From Opitutia bacterium (GTDB lineage: Bacteria; Verrucomicrobiota; Verrucomicrobiia; Opitutales; Opitutaceae): a DNA stretch of 64,000 bases. This document shows positions 49,167 to 57,118 of the stretch, piece by piece. A program made the translations under genes and the position numbers. Position 1 is the first letter of the stretch, and each line of letters begins with the position of its first letter. The DNA lies in NCBI GenBank assembly GCA_947475065.1, contig CANJLB010000007.1, forward strand, positions 40,796-104,795. The letters are read 5' to 3'. The notes beneath the pieces are model-generated. The model was not told the DNA's origin and made no database searches. It worked only from the letters and a program-made list of their open reading frames with translations.

Positions 49167-50354
49167 TCAGCTTTTTTTATCCGGCGTTTTGGCGGCCTTG
49201 GCGGCGCCCTCGGGCGTCCCGCGCGTCTTGACCTCGGCCTTCGCGCCGGGAACGAGGCGGAGCTGGCCGACGGTCACGACCGCCTCGCCGGCGGAGAGGC
49301 CGCTGGCGACGAGCGTCTGGTCGCCGGCCACACGTGCGATGGTCACGGGGCGCAGCTCCACGGTCTGGTCGGCCTTGAGCACATAGATGGTCGAGCCGTT
49401 CTGGCTCGTCTGCACGGCGGTCGAGGGCACGACGACGGCATCGCGGTCGAGGCCGGTCTGCGTGGCGACGCCGACAAACCGTCCCGGCCAGAGCACGTGG
49501 TCCTCGTTGGGGAAAACCGCCTTGAGCATGATCATGCCGGTGGCGGGATCCACGGCGTTGTCCACAAACTCCAGCCGGCCGCCCTCGCGCGTCAGGCCCG
49601 TGGTGCGTTCGCTCACGCCCACGGTGGCGCGCTGGGCGGCGAGCGCGGCGCGGATTTCGTCGAGCGCTCCCTCTGGCACGGCGTAGGCGACGGCGACGGG
49701 CGCGAGCTGGTTGATGGTGACAATGGCCGCGCCGGCATCGTTGGCGCGGACGAGCGCTCCCTCGTGCAGCATCAGCTGTCCGGTGCGGCCCGCGATGGGC
49801 GCGCGGATTTCCGTGTAACCAAGCTGGAGCTCGGCGTTGGCCACGGCGGCTTCGCGCGACTGCGACTGCGCGCGCGCCATCTCGGCCTTGCTGAAGTATT
49901 GGGTGAGCTCTTCCTGCGAAACAGCCTTGGACTGGTCGAGGGTCCTGGCACGCGCGGCGTCGGCGTCGGCCTGCGTGGCGGCGGCGCGGGCATTGGCGAG
50001 GTCGGCGCGGGCGATGCGGAGGGAGTTTTCAAACGGCCGCCGGTCGAGTGTGACGAGCAGGTCGCCAGCCTTGACGTCATCTCCTTCCTTGAAGTGCACG
50101 GCGGCGAGCACCCCGTCCACCTGCGACTTCACGCTCACGCTGCGGAGTGTCTGGACGGTGCCGATGGAGCTGAACTGACGCGGCATGTCCATTTTCGTTG
50201 CGACCGCGACCTCCACGGGCGCGGGCGGTGGCGCGCTGACGACGCGGCTGGCCGGCTTGCAGCTCACGGAGGCGAACAGCAGCGCGGCCGCCGGCACCAT
50301 CCGGCCAAGGGCCGGCCAGGGAAGGTGGTCAGGCGTGATTAAGGGACTGTTCAT
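49167..50354 (-). CDS. RND efflux periplasmic adaptor (membrane-fusion protein)
   Basis: A 395-residue MFP/HlyD-like adaptor. A hydrophobic N-terminus ending SVSCKPAS could be a lipobox. The barrel-sandwich hybrid halves are VSVKSQVDGVLAAVHFKEGD and LGYTEIRAPIAGRTGQLMLH, separated by a coiled-coil hairpin (about 110-180; ALRIARADLANARAAATQ-type). The C-terminal beta-barrel and proximal domain follow (FPNEDHVLWPGRFVGVATQ). ATG 50354 overlaps the marR 3' end by 26 bp. Tail is Lys/Ala-rich. It links the pump to an outer-membrane factor encoded elsewhere. Confidence 0.93.
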   Translation of the reverse strand: MNSPLITPDHLPWPALGRMVPAAALLFASVSCKPASRVVSAPPPAPVEVAVATKMDMPRQFSSIGTVQTLRSVSVKSQVDGVLAAVHFKEGDDVKAGDLLVTLDRRPFENSLRIARADLANARAAATQADADAARARTLDQSKAVSQEELTQYFSKAEMARAQSQSREAAVANAELQLGYTEIRAPIAGRTGQLMLHEGALVRANDAGAAIVTINQLAPVAVAYAVPEGALDEIRAALAAQRATVGVSERTTGLTREGGRLEFVDNAVDPATGMIMLKAVFPNEDHVLWPGRFVGVATQTGLDRDAVVVPSTAVQTSQNGSTIYVLKADQTVELRPVTIARVAGDQTLVASGLSAGEAVVTVGQLRLVPGAKAEVKTRGTPEGAAKAAKTPDKKS

Positions 50355-50829
50355 GGGCAGGACGGAGTTTGGGGGCAGGGGCCAAGGCGAGCAGATTGTT
50401 TTTGATGCGCAGCAAATCGTCAATCAGTCCGTCGCTCCGGCCCGGGGCGAGGCCGGCAAAGTATTCCCCGCGCAGCCGGTCCGCGACCGTTTGCATCCGT
50501 TCCAGCGTGCGCCAGGCCTTGGACTGCACCGCCAGGCGCCACGCGCGGGCGTCGCGCGTATCCCGGGTGCGCCGGATCCAGCCGTCGGCCTGCAGCCGCT
50601 CAATGTGGCGGCCGATGGTCGCGGGCTTCAGATGCATGATTTCCGCCAGCTCGCGCTGGGTGAGGCCCTCGTGGTCCGCGACCCGGCGCAGGATGCGCCA
50701 CTGGGCCCGGGTCAGCCCGATCCGCTGCCGCTGCAACCGGCGCTCAAACTCCCGGCGCAGCAGGAAGCTCAGCTCGTTGAGCAGCGCGCCGAAGCGGCGC
50801 TCGGGATCAGGGGTGGGACGGACCGACAT
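50329..50829 (-). CDS. MarR-family transcriptional regulator
   Basis: A 166-residue winged-helix regulator. Helix-turn-helix LTQRELAEIMHLKPATIGRHI (about residues 56-76) and wing GWIRRTRDTRDARAWRLAV are typical MarR. The N- and C-terminal helices form the dimer interface. It is the first gene of marR-adaptor-pump and overlaps the adaptor start, so it most likely represses its own operon until a ligand binds. A promoter-like -35/-10 pair lies directly upstream (50838-50865). Confidence 0.92.
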   Translation of the reverse strand: MSVRPTPDPERRFGALLNELSFLLRREFERRLQRQRIGLTRAQWRILRRVADHEGLTQRELAEIMHLKPATIGRHIERLQADGWIRRTRDTRDARAWRLAVQSKAWRTLERMQTVADRLRGEYFAGLAPGRSDGLIDDLLRIKNNLLALAPAPKLRPAHEQSLNHA

Positions 50830-50837
50830 CCCGGCAA

Positions 50838-50865
50838 TAATTAGTAAGCAGGCATATCATCGCAA
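50838..50865 (-). promoter_or_regulatory. Probable sigma-70 promoter of the marR-RND operon
   Basis: On the minus strand TTGCGA (50860-50865) and TAATTA (50838-50843) are 16 bp apart, in a locally AT-rich patch. Transcription would begin only a few bases before the marR ATG at 50829, implying a very short or absent leader. Confidence 0.45.
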
Positions 50866-50940
50866 GGCTTGTTTTCCCCCGCGCGCTGGTCCGGCTGGGG
50901 TGGGCGGACGGCGGCCCAGGCGCATGGCCCCGGCCTGGGG

Positions 50941-50964
50941 CAATGAAAGTTTCCTGTTTCATTG
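50941..50964. promoter_or_regulatory. Inverted repeat and candidate ECF promoter upstream of the sigma factor
   Basis: Perfect 8-bp arms CAATGAAA (50941-50948) and TTTCATTG (50957-50964) surround GTTTCCTG. It is followed by TGAACCTTTT, resembling the -35 of ECF-type promoters (GAAC core), about 40 bp before the sigma gene. It may be an autoregulated promoter or a shared operator with the divergent marR operon. Confidence 0.4.
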
Positions 50965-51007
50965 AACCTTTTACGACCGCCGGCATTCTACCCTGTATCG
51001 CCTCATC

Positions 51008-51577
51008 GTGGCTTCTTCCGATTCCCATCTCCTTGCCGCCGCCCGCCAACATGACCCTGACGCCTGGGACACCCTCCTCAAGCGGCACCAGCTGCCGCTC
51101 CACGCCTATGCCGCCGAGCTGCTCCGTGACGACAACGCCGCGCTTGACGTCGTGCAGGAGACCTTCGCCGCTGCCGTCCGTCACATCGCCGGCCTGCGCG
51201 ACGACAGCCGCTTCGCCGCGTGGCTCTTTGGCATCGCCCACCAGAAATGCCTGCAACAGTTCCGCCGCGTCCGTCGTGAGGGAAATATTTTCGCTCCCGT
51301 TCCGGCCGAGGGCGATCCAGACGCTCCGGCCGACTGGCCCGACCCTGGCGCACCCGACCCGCGCACGCTCCTCCTTCGGCGCGAGACGGCCGACGAATGG
51401 CTCGCCCTCCTCTCGCAACTGCCCGCCGCGCAGCGTTCGGCCCTGCTCCTCCACGTGCTGGAGGACTTTTCCCTCGATGAAATCGCCACCATCACCGCCG
51501 TGCCGCTTGGCACGGTCAAATCCCGCCTGCATCACGCCAAACGCGCGCTGCGGCAGCTCGTGGAGGCTTCCCGATGA
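51008..51577 (+). CDS. ECF-type RNA polymerase sigma factor
   Basis: A 189-residue sigma-70-family factor with regions 2 and 4 only. Region 2 is RHQLPLHAYAAELLRDDNAALDV plus DVVQETFAAAVRHIAGLRDD (shown in two parts), including the usual D..Q.TF. Region 4 is LPAAQRSALLLHVLEDFSLD and IATITAVPLGTVKSRLHHAKR. Start is GTG 51008 (MASSDSHLLAAARQHDPDAW). Its stop overlaps the next gene (ATGA), which encodes a short membrane protein in the position of an anti-sigma factor. Target genes are unknown. Confidence 0.92.
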   Translation: MASSDSHLLAAARQHDPDAWDTLLKRHQLPLHAYAAELLRDDNAALDVVQETFAAAVRHIAGLRDDSRFAAWLFGIAHQKCLQQFRRVRREGNIFAPVPAEGDPDAPADWPDPGAPDPRTLLLRRETADEWLALLSQLPAAQRSALLLHVLEDFSLDEIATITAVPLGTVKSRLHHAKRALRQLVEASR

Positions 51578-51894
51578 ATAAGCCCTTTCGCGACCATCTG
51601 CTCGCCCGCCATGCCACCGTCACGCCACGACTCGACGCGCTCCGCCGCGCCGCGCTGCCGCCCGCCGACGTGACGTGGCGCGAATTTCTCCGCGAGCTGT
51701 TCCGTCCGCACCGCGCCGCGTGGCGCACGCTCGCGGTCGTCTGGCTTGTGCTGCTCGTGCTGCAGCTCGCCGTGGTCAATCCTGCGCGCCCGCCCGCACT
51801 GGCCGGCCCTAGGCCGTCTCCCGAAGCGGTCGCCGCCTGGTTCGACCAACTTAATTCCAATGAAACCCTCACCCAGATTGCTCAAATTCCTTAG
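51574..51894 (+). CDS. Small membrane protein in anti-sigma position
   Basis: A 106-residue protein overlapping the sigma gene by 4 bp. N-terminal half is charged and cytoplasmic-looking (MNKPFRDHLLARHATVTPRL), followed by one membrane span (WRTLAVVWLVLLVLQLAVVN) and a short Pro/Ala-rich outer tail. No zinc-finger HxxxCxxC anti-sigma motif is seen, so anti-sigma function rests on position and topology only. The next gene overlaps its 3' end by 35 bp. Confidence 0.65.
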   Translation: MNKPFRDHLLARHATVTPRLDALRRAALPPADVTWREFLRELFRPHRAAWRTLAVVWLVLLVLQLAVVNPARPPALAGPRPSPEAVAAWFDQLNSNETLTQIAQIP

Positions 51895-53398
51895 ACGTGC
51901 GTTGCTCGCACTCGCCGTCACTGCCACGCTGCTCGCCGCCTTTGTCGTCGTGGAAAATTGGCGCGGCGACCGCGCCTGGGCCGCCGAGGAGCGCGCGCTC
52001 CGCGCCCGGGGCGAGCCGCTCGACCTCGCCGCCTTCGCCACGCCGCCCATCCCGGACGAGAGGAATTTTTTCAAGGCACCGGGAATTGCCGACCTACTCA
52101 TCACTGACCTCGGCGATCTGTCTCATAGGGCGATTCGTGCGGATGCCTTCACTCCGCTCAAAGAAAATCTGGGGGCAGCGTCTTACATCGGCACAGTGGT
52201 GGCGACCTCCACCAATTACGAGGCGGATGGCCGCCTGCGCCGAGGCATCAAACCAGAATCCATCGTTGTCACGCCCGGCGACCCGATGGGCGACTGGCAT
52301 CTGGCACAAACAAGACTGTTGCGCGAGAAACGCATCACCGGGCCGCTTTCCGCCGAGCCGGCGGAGAACATTCTCGCCGCCATGAAGCCGGTCCAAGCGG
52401 TGCTGGATGCCGTCCGTCTGGCCGCCCGTGAGCGGCCTGAGGCATGGTTGCCCATGCAGTTTTCGACCGACCAACCCTCCCTTAATGTCGAATTTATGCT
52501 CACACTTGGGAAAGCTCTCGACGGCAGGGCCAAAGCCGAACTCGCGCTCGGACGAACCGACGATGCCTTCGCCGACGTGGTTGGCATACTCGGCCTGGCC
52601 CGATCCACGCGCGCCGGTGTTCCCACGCTTTTGAGCACCTTGGTCGGCGAGGCGTTGCGTGGGATCACCGCCGCAGCGCTCAAGGGAGGCTGCCGCCAGC
52701 ATCAATGGAACGAAGCGCAACTGGCGACCCTCCAAAATCTGCTTATCGACCCCACTGCTTTCGGCCGGTTCAAACGCACTCTTCAAATGGAGCGGATCGA
52801 GATGATTGGTTATCTCAGTTCCCCCTCTGTCTCGCCCCCTCCCAAGTCAGGTTTGCTTGAAGTATTATTTCAGGCCCATGGCTCGGTATGGGCACACTTG
52901 CGTCGGGAAGCTATCCGGCTAGCGCCGATTTGGATGCCACACGGCTGGTTCCAGCAAGAGAAGGTCGCGGTGTCGCGCATTGTGGCCCAAATGACGTCGG
53001 CGCTCGACGATGCCACCGATCAGAAATTCCCTTCCAGGCTGCAGGAGGTGAAAAATCTCGCCGATGCGCTTGGGAAAAGCCATTCGCCGTATCACGGGCA
53101 GGCGAGCTTAACCGCCGACTATCTTTCCAAAAGTCTGGTGCGTTTTAGCGAGCAGGGAAACGCCTTCGACGAGGCCGTCGCCGCCTGCGCGCTGGAGCGC
53201 CATCGTCTCGCGCGTGGCAGCTATCCTGCCACGATCGCCGAGTTGGTCCCCACCTTCATCGCCGCCGTGCCTGCCGACGTGTTCTCCGGCCAGCCGCTGG
53301 GCTATACCCGGACGCCCGACGGCGGTTTCAAGCTCACCTCGCTTGCCGCCGACGGAAAAAGCGAAGGCAAAGTGTGGGTGCAGCCGGGCGGCCCGTGA
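51860..53398 (+). CDS. Hypothetical exported/membrane-anchored protein of the ECF operon
   Basis: A 512-residue protein with an N-terminal anchor (RRALLALAVTATLLAAFVVV). The rest is mostly soluble: PIPDERNFFKAPGIADLL near residue 70, a helical middle (ALDGRAKAELALGRTDDAFA) and a C-terminal ACALERHRLARGSYPATIAE with PADVFSGQPLGYTRTPDGG. The latter pattern, a helix followed by an LxRGxYPxxLxxLVP motif, is seen in large uncharacterised families of Planctomycetes and Verrucomicrobia. No catalytic residues are recognised. Start ATG 51860 lies inside the preceding gene, so it is translationally coupled to the sigma operon. Confidence 0.7.
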   Translation: MKPSPRLLKFLRRALLALAVTATLLAAFVVVENWRGDRAWAAEERALRARGEPLDLAAFATPPIPDERNFFKAPGIADLLITDLGDLSHRAIRADAFTPLKENLGAASYIGTVVATSTNYEADGRLRRGIKPESIVVTPGDPMGDWHLAQTRLLREKRITGPLSAEPAENILAAMKPVQAVLDAVRLAARERPEAWLPMQFSTDQPSLNVEFMLTLGKALDGRAKAELALGRTDDAFADVVGILGLARSTRAGVPTLLSTLVGEALRGITAAALKGGCRQHQWNEAQLATLQNLLIDPTAFGRFKRTLQMERIEMIGYLSSPSVSPPPKSGLLEVLFQAHGSVWAHLRREAIRLAPIWMPHGWFQQEKVAVSRIVAQMTSALDDATDQKFPSRLQEVKNLADALGKSHSPYHGQASLTADYLSKSLVRFSEQGNAFDEAVAACALERHRLARGSYPATIAELVPTFIAAVPADVFSGQPLGYTRTPDGGFKLTSLAADGKSEGKVWVQPGGP

Positions 53399-53503
53399 GG
53401 CGCGATTGCCGCGACCGCACAAAGATCACGATACACCTCGGAGCGATGCCTGACGCGGTAGAGAACGGAGGCCGCAACCAGAGCCAGAACCTTTACAAGA
53501 AGG

Positions 53504-53744
53504 TCGCAAAGAACGCGAAGGGCAGACCAGCCACAAGCACCGTTCTTTGCGCCCCTTTGCGCGCTTTGCGTTAAAAATCAGAATCCGAATGAGATCCTCT
53601 GTGACCTCGGATTGTTCTCTCCGTGCCCTCCGTGTCCCAATTCCGGTGCTGGCCTTCACACTCGGCAAGGCACGCACACAAGGTGCGGCCCTACGACTCA
53701 GCATCAATCCGCGCCCATCCGCATGATCCGCGTTAAAAATCAGT
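53504..53744. repeat. Repeat-derived intergenic region, no gene
   Basis: The gap 53399-53739 has no credible ORF. It contains GCAAAGAACG (53506-53515) inverted to CGTTCTTTGC (53541-53550), and a 14-bp direct repeat GCGTTAAAAATCAG at 53568-53581 and 53731-53744. TGACCTCGGATTG here also occurs inverted inside the 5439-5663 element, linking the two. Confidence 0.55.
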
Positions 53745-55215
53745 TTTGAGCCTTTGGGTTTGAGAACGCCGGCGGGCGCAGCGGGAAGCAGCGCAGGTGC
53801 CAGAGGCCGAACCAGGTCATGCGGGCCAAAATCCAGCCGTGGCGGAAGCGGGAGATGTTGGTTTCGCCATAGGTGCGGTCCTTGTAACGCACGGGCACGT
53901 CGCGGATGCGCAGCCCGAGCAGCGCCGCGCCAAAGAGCAGGTTGAAATCGCCGAAGGGGTCGAAGTCGCCAAACGGCGCGATGCGGCGCAGCACGCGCTC
54001 ATAGTCGGAGCGCAGCAGCATTTTCGTCCCGCAAAGGCTGTCCTTCACGGGCTGGCCGAGCACGAAGGAGAGCGACAGGGCAAAAAATTTGTTGCCGAGC
54101 AGATTCAGGAAACGCATCGCGCGTTTCTCCATGGGATAGACCAGCCGGCTGCCGTTCGCGAACTCGACGGTGCCGGTGGCGATGGCATCGTAAAATTTCG
54201 GCAGCTCCTCGGGGGGCGCGGTGAGGTCGGCATCCTGGATGACGAGCACTTCGCCCGTAGCGATCGCAAAGCCGGCGTGAACGGCGTCCCATTTCCCCTT
54301 GCCCGGCTGCTGGATGGCGCGCACGACGTGCGGGCCGCAATAGGTGGAAATCTCGCGCTGGATCGTGGCCCAGGTGTCGTCGTGGCTGTGGCCCTCGACG
54401 AAGATCACCTCGGTGCCGCGTCCGAGCACCGGGATGCGTTCCAGCGCGGCGCGAATGTTGCCGGACTCGTTGCGCGCGGGGACGATGACGGAGCAGGAAA
54501 CCGGCGCAGCCAGCGTGGGCGCTCGGCGCGGGCGGGCGGTGATGCAGAGCGTGATCCCGAAGTGGCTGACGCCGGGCAGGCGGACGGCGGCGCGATTCAG
54601 CAACGGTCCGACGAGCGGCACGCCAAAGGGAAAAAGCTGCTGCCGCTCGAAACGCACCACTTCCCAGCCGGCCAGCTCGAGCAGGTTGAACAAGTCCGAG
54701 TGCGCGAGCCACGCGCTCGGCGGCTGCGGCATGACGAGGCCGAGCTTGGTGGCGGCGCGCAGCGGGCCGAGCCAGAGGGTGTTAAGCGTGGTGAGGTGGA
54801 GGCGGGTGCGCGCGTGCGCGGCGGCGTGGAGGCGTTCGAGGACGAGCTGGATGTCGTCGAGGTAGCCGGTGAGGTAGTCGAGGACGATGTGGTCAAACGT
54901 CTCGCCGCCAAAGTCGGCGGTGGCGGCGTCGGCGACGCGGAAGCCGAGGCCGGGCTGCGCGCCGTGGCGGGCGCGGGCCTTGGCTATCATCGCTTCGCTG
55001 AAGTCGCAGCCGAGGCCGCGCGAGGGCGCCAGCGACGCGAGCAGGTCGCCCGCCCCGCAGCCGAGCTCAAGGACGCTCTCGCCGGCGGGAATCTGGTGGC
55101 GGAAATGCGCGCGGAGCTGCGCATGGAACGCGTGCTGCAGACGGCGCGCGTGGCGGTCGTTGCCGGCCACCCAGTCAAAATGCGCGCAAAGGTCAGGGTG
55201 ATCGGGCCGGCTCAT
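53740..55215 (-). CDS. Fusion of SAM methyltransferase and family-2 glycosyltransferase
   Basis: A 491-residue two-domain protein. Residues about 1-225 are a class I methyltransferase (motif I VLELGCGAGDLLASLAP; LGCDFSEAMIAKARARHG). Residues about 240-480 are a GT2 glycosyltransferase: SCSVIVPARNESGNIRAALE, the EGHSHDDTW turn and the nucleotide/metal-binding IQDADLTAPPEELPKFYDAI region, then GTKMLLRSDYERV. GT2 enzymes of this form resemble polyprenyl-phosphate sugar synthases. The first gene upstream overlaps its start by 23 bp. Combined with two GT-C-like membrane proteins, it suggests a lipid-linked sugar donor pathway. Confidence 0.88.
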   Translation of the reverse strand: MSRPDHPDLCAHFDWVAGNDRHARRLQHAFHAQLRAHFRHQIPAGESVLELGCGAGDLLASLAPSRGLGCDFSEAMIAKARARHGAQPGLGFRVADAATADFGGETFDHIVLDYLTGYLDDIQLVLERLHAAAHARTRLHLTTLNTLWLGPLRAATKLGLVMPQPPSAWLAHSDLFNLLELAGWEVVRFERQQLFPFGVPLVGPLLNRAAVRLPGVSHFGITLCITARPRRAPTLAAPVSCSVIVPARNESGNIRAALERIPVLGRGTEVIFVEGHSHDDTWATIQREISTYCGPHVVRAIQQPGKGKWDAVHAGFAIATGEVLVIQDADLTAPPEELPKFYDAIATGTVEFANGSRLVYPMEKRAMRFLNLLGNKFFALSLSFVLGQPVKDSLCGTKMLLRSDYERVLRRIAPFGDFDPFGDFNLLFGAALLGLRIRDVPVRYKDRTYGETNISRFRHGWILARMTWFGLWHLRCFPLRPPAFSNPKAQN

Positions 55216-57082
55216 GGGTGTTTAGCGCGACGGTGGTGGCCCCGGGTGCGGCTGGTGCCAGCGGGGTGGCGGGGGCTTCCGTTTCAGGCGGGAGGTTGAT
55301 TTTGATGACACGGCTGATCCGGGCCAGTTGGGCGCCGAAGCGCCGCTCGGCGAGCGGCTCAAGGACATAGGCAGGGGGCAGCTGCTGGAGGGGATCGAGC
55401 TGGAAGCCGCCGTCGGGACCGACCGGGCGGTAGTTTTGCAGCACGAGCACCTCGGAGAATGTGTGCTGGTCGAGGTGAAACTGCACGCTGCGGGCGCGGA
55501 CGGTCGCGCGGCCGATGGGGATGGACGCGACATGCTGCGCATACCAGACCAGCGCAGAACGGCCGGTGAGGATGAGGCGGTCGCCGTGCGGGCGGGCGGC
55601 GACGAAGCGGCTTTCCCACGCAAGCTCCTGGCCGAGGATGTTGCGGTAGCTGTGGCGGGCGTTGGCGATGAGTCCGGAGGTAAGCGCGGCGAGCGCCGCC
55701 CCGCTGGCGACGACCGCCGCGAGCGGGCGGCGTGGTGACGCCCAGCGTTGCACGACCAGCGCAAGGCAGAGCACGAGCAGCATGGCGAAGGGCAGGCTGA
55801 GCCGGCCGACGATGGCGTCATCAAGCTGGCCCCAGTAGTAGAACTGCAGCAGCAGCAGGTTGGCGGCGATGCCCGCACCACCGAGCGTGAGCGCCACGGC
55901 GGCGGGCGGCGCGGTCCGCCACTGCGGCAGGGCGCGCACGACGCGGACGAGCACCAGCGCCAGGGCGACGAAGCCCGCCCCGAACAGCCACCATGAGCTT
56001 GCGGTGGCGAGGCCGCTGGCGTCGCTGAAGAAACGCCAGGCATGGACGATGTTCTTGGAAAAATACTGGAGGCCGAAGCGGCCGGTGTCGCTGTCGTGCA
56101 GCTCCCAGAGGAAGGGTGTGCCGGAGAGATAGGTGCTGTGCAGCGCATAGGGCAGGAGCAGCGCGGGACCGAGCACGGCGGCGGGCGGCAGGAGGAGGCG
56201 GCCCGCCCGCCGCCAGCCTTCAAACACGGCGAGGGCCACCGGCGCGACGTAGAGGGCGGACTCATAGCGCGTCTGGGCCAGCAGCACGACGGCGAGCACG
56301 AGGGCGGCGAGGCGAGGTTCGTCGGGCGCGGCGAGCCAGTGCGCGGCGAGGTGCAGCGTGAGCAGGATCATCGCCAGATTGAGCAGCTCCATGCCCGCGC
56401 CGGTGGCGTTTTGCGCCATCAACGAGAGCGTTCCGAGGGTGAAGACCGCCGCCAGCGCCGCCGCATGCGCGACGAGCCGCCGCGCATAAAAGTAGGCGAG
56501 CCCGAGCACGACCGGCATCAGCGCGGTGTTGAGCGCGAAGGCGTTGGCCGAGCGGTAGCCGGTGAGGTCGTGCAGCAGCGACACGAGGTAGGCGAAAAAA
56601 AACGGGCGTTTGTCGAGGTAGGTGCCGGCGATGGTGACGGGGGAGAAGACACCGTTGACCATGTAGGCGTGCTGATAATTGCCCACTTCACGGAAAAAAT
56701 GCAGGTTCCATGCCGTGCCCTGGATCACGGGCTCGTCGTAAAGGACCTTGTAGTCGTAGGGCGTGGTCAGCGCGGCGACCAGCGTGCAGCCGGCGATGAG
56801 GGCGGCGAGCTGCCAGCGTTCGCGCCACGCGAGCGTTGGCAGCCCGTGTCCGGCAGCCGGAGCGATGCGCACGAGCGCCACGACGAACCAGGCAAACGTG
56901 GCCGCGATCGTGTAGTAGCCGTAATTTTGGATGAGATGGCCGGCGTGGGTGAACGAGGTGGTGACAAAACCGATTTCCACCGCGGCGACCGCCACCACTC
57001 CGAAGAGCGCGAGCCGCCACGGCGTGCTGACGCGCACCCGCGTCGGGGCAGGCGGAGCGGCAGGCGGAGCAGGGGAGCTCAT
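55193..57082 (-). CDS. GT-C-like integral membrane protein (PMT/GT39-like), paralogue 1
   Basis: A 629-residue protein with about 11-12 membrane spans and a soluble C-terminal domain. Features shared with paralogue 2 (57119-59074): TYLDKRPFFFAYLVSLLHDL with TGYRSANAFALNTAL, LLAQTRYESALYVAPVAL and a C-terminal RISRV. Loop residues VLYDEPVIQGTAWNLHF resemble the acidic first loop of GT-C glycosyltransferases. Likely transfers a sugar from a polyprenyl-phosphate donor, but no activity is proven for such proteins. It overlaps the methyltransferase/GT2 gene by 23 bp. Confidence 0.75.
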   Translation of the reverse strand: MSSPAPPAAPPAPTRVRVSTPWRLALFGVVAVAAVEIGFVTTSFTHAGHLIQNYGYYTIAATFAWFVVALVRIAPAAGHGLPTLAWRERWQLAALIAGCTLVAALTTPYDYKVLYDEPVIQGTAWNLHFFREVGNYQHAYMVNGVFSPVTIAGTYLDKRPFFFAYLVSLLHDLTGYRSANAFALNTALMPVVLGLAYFYARRLVAHAAALAAVFTLGTLSLMAQNATGAGMELLNLAMILLTLHLAAHWLAAPDEPRLAALVLAVVLLAQTRYESALYVAPVALAVFEGWRRAGRLLLPPAAVLGPALLLPYALHSTYLSGTPFLWELHDSDTGRFGLQYFSKNIVHAWRFFSDASGLATASSWWLFGAGFVALALVLVRVVRALPQWRTAPPAAVALTLGGAGIAANLLLLQFYYWGQLDDAIVGRLSLPFAMLLVLCLALVVQRWASPRRPLAAVVASGAALAALTSGLIANARHSYRNILGQELAWESRFVAARPHGDRLILTGRSALVWYAQHVASIPIGRATVRARSVQFHLDQHTFSEVLVLQNYRPVGPDGGFQLDPLQQLPPAYVLEPLAERRFGAQLARISRVIKINLPPETEAPATPLAPAAPGATTVALNTHEPARSP

Positions 57083-57118
57083 GGTGACAGGGGGTCGAGG
57101 TGGGGCGGGGCGGCGGAC

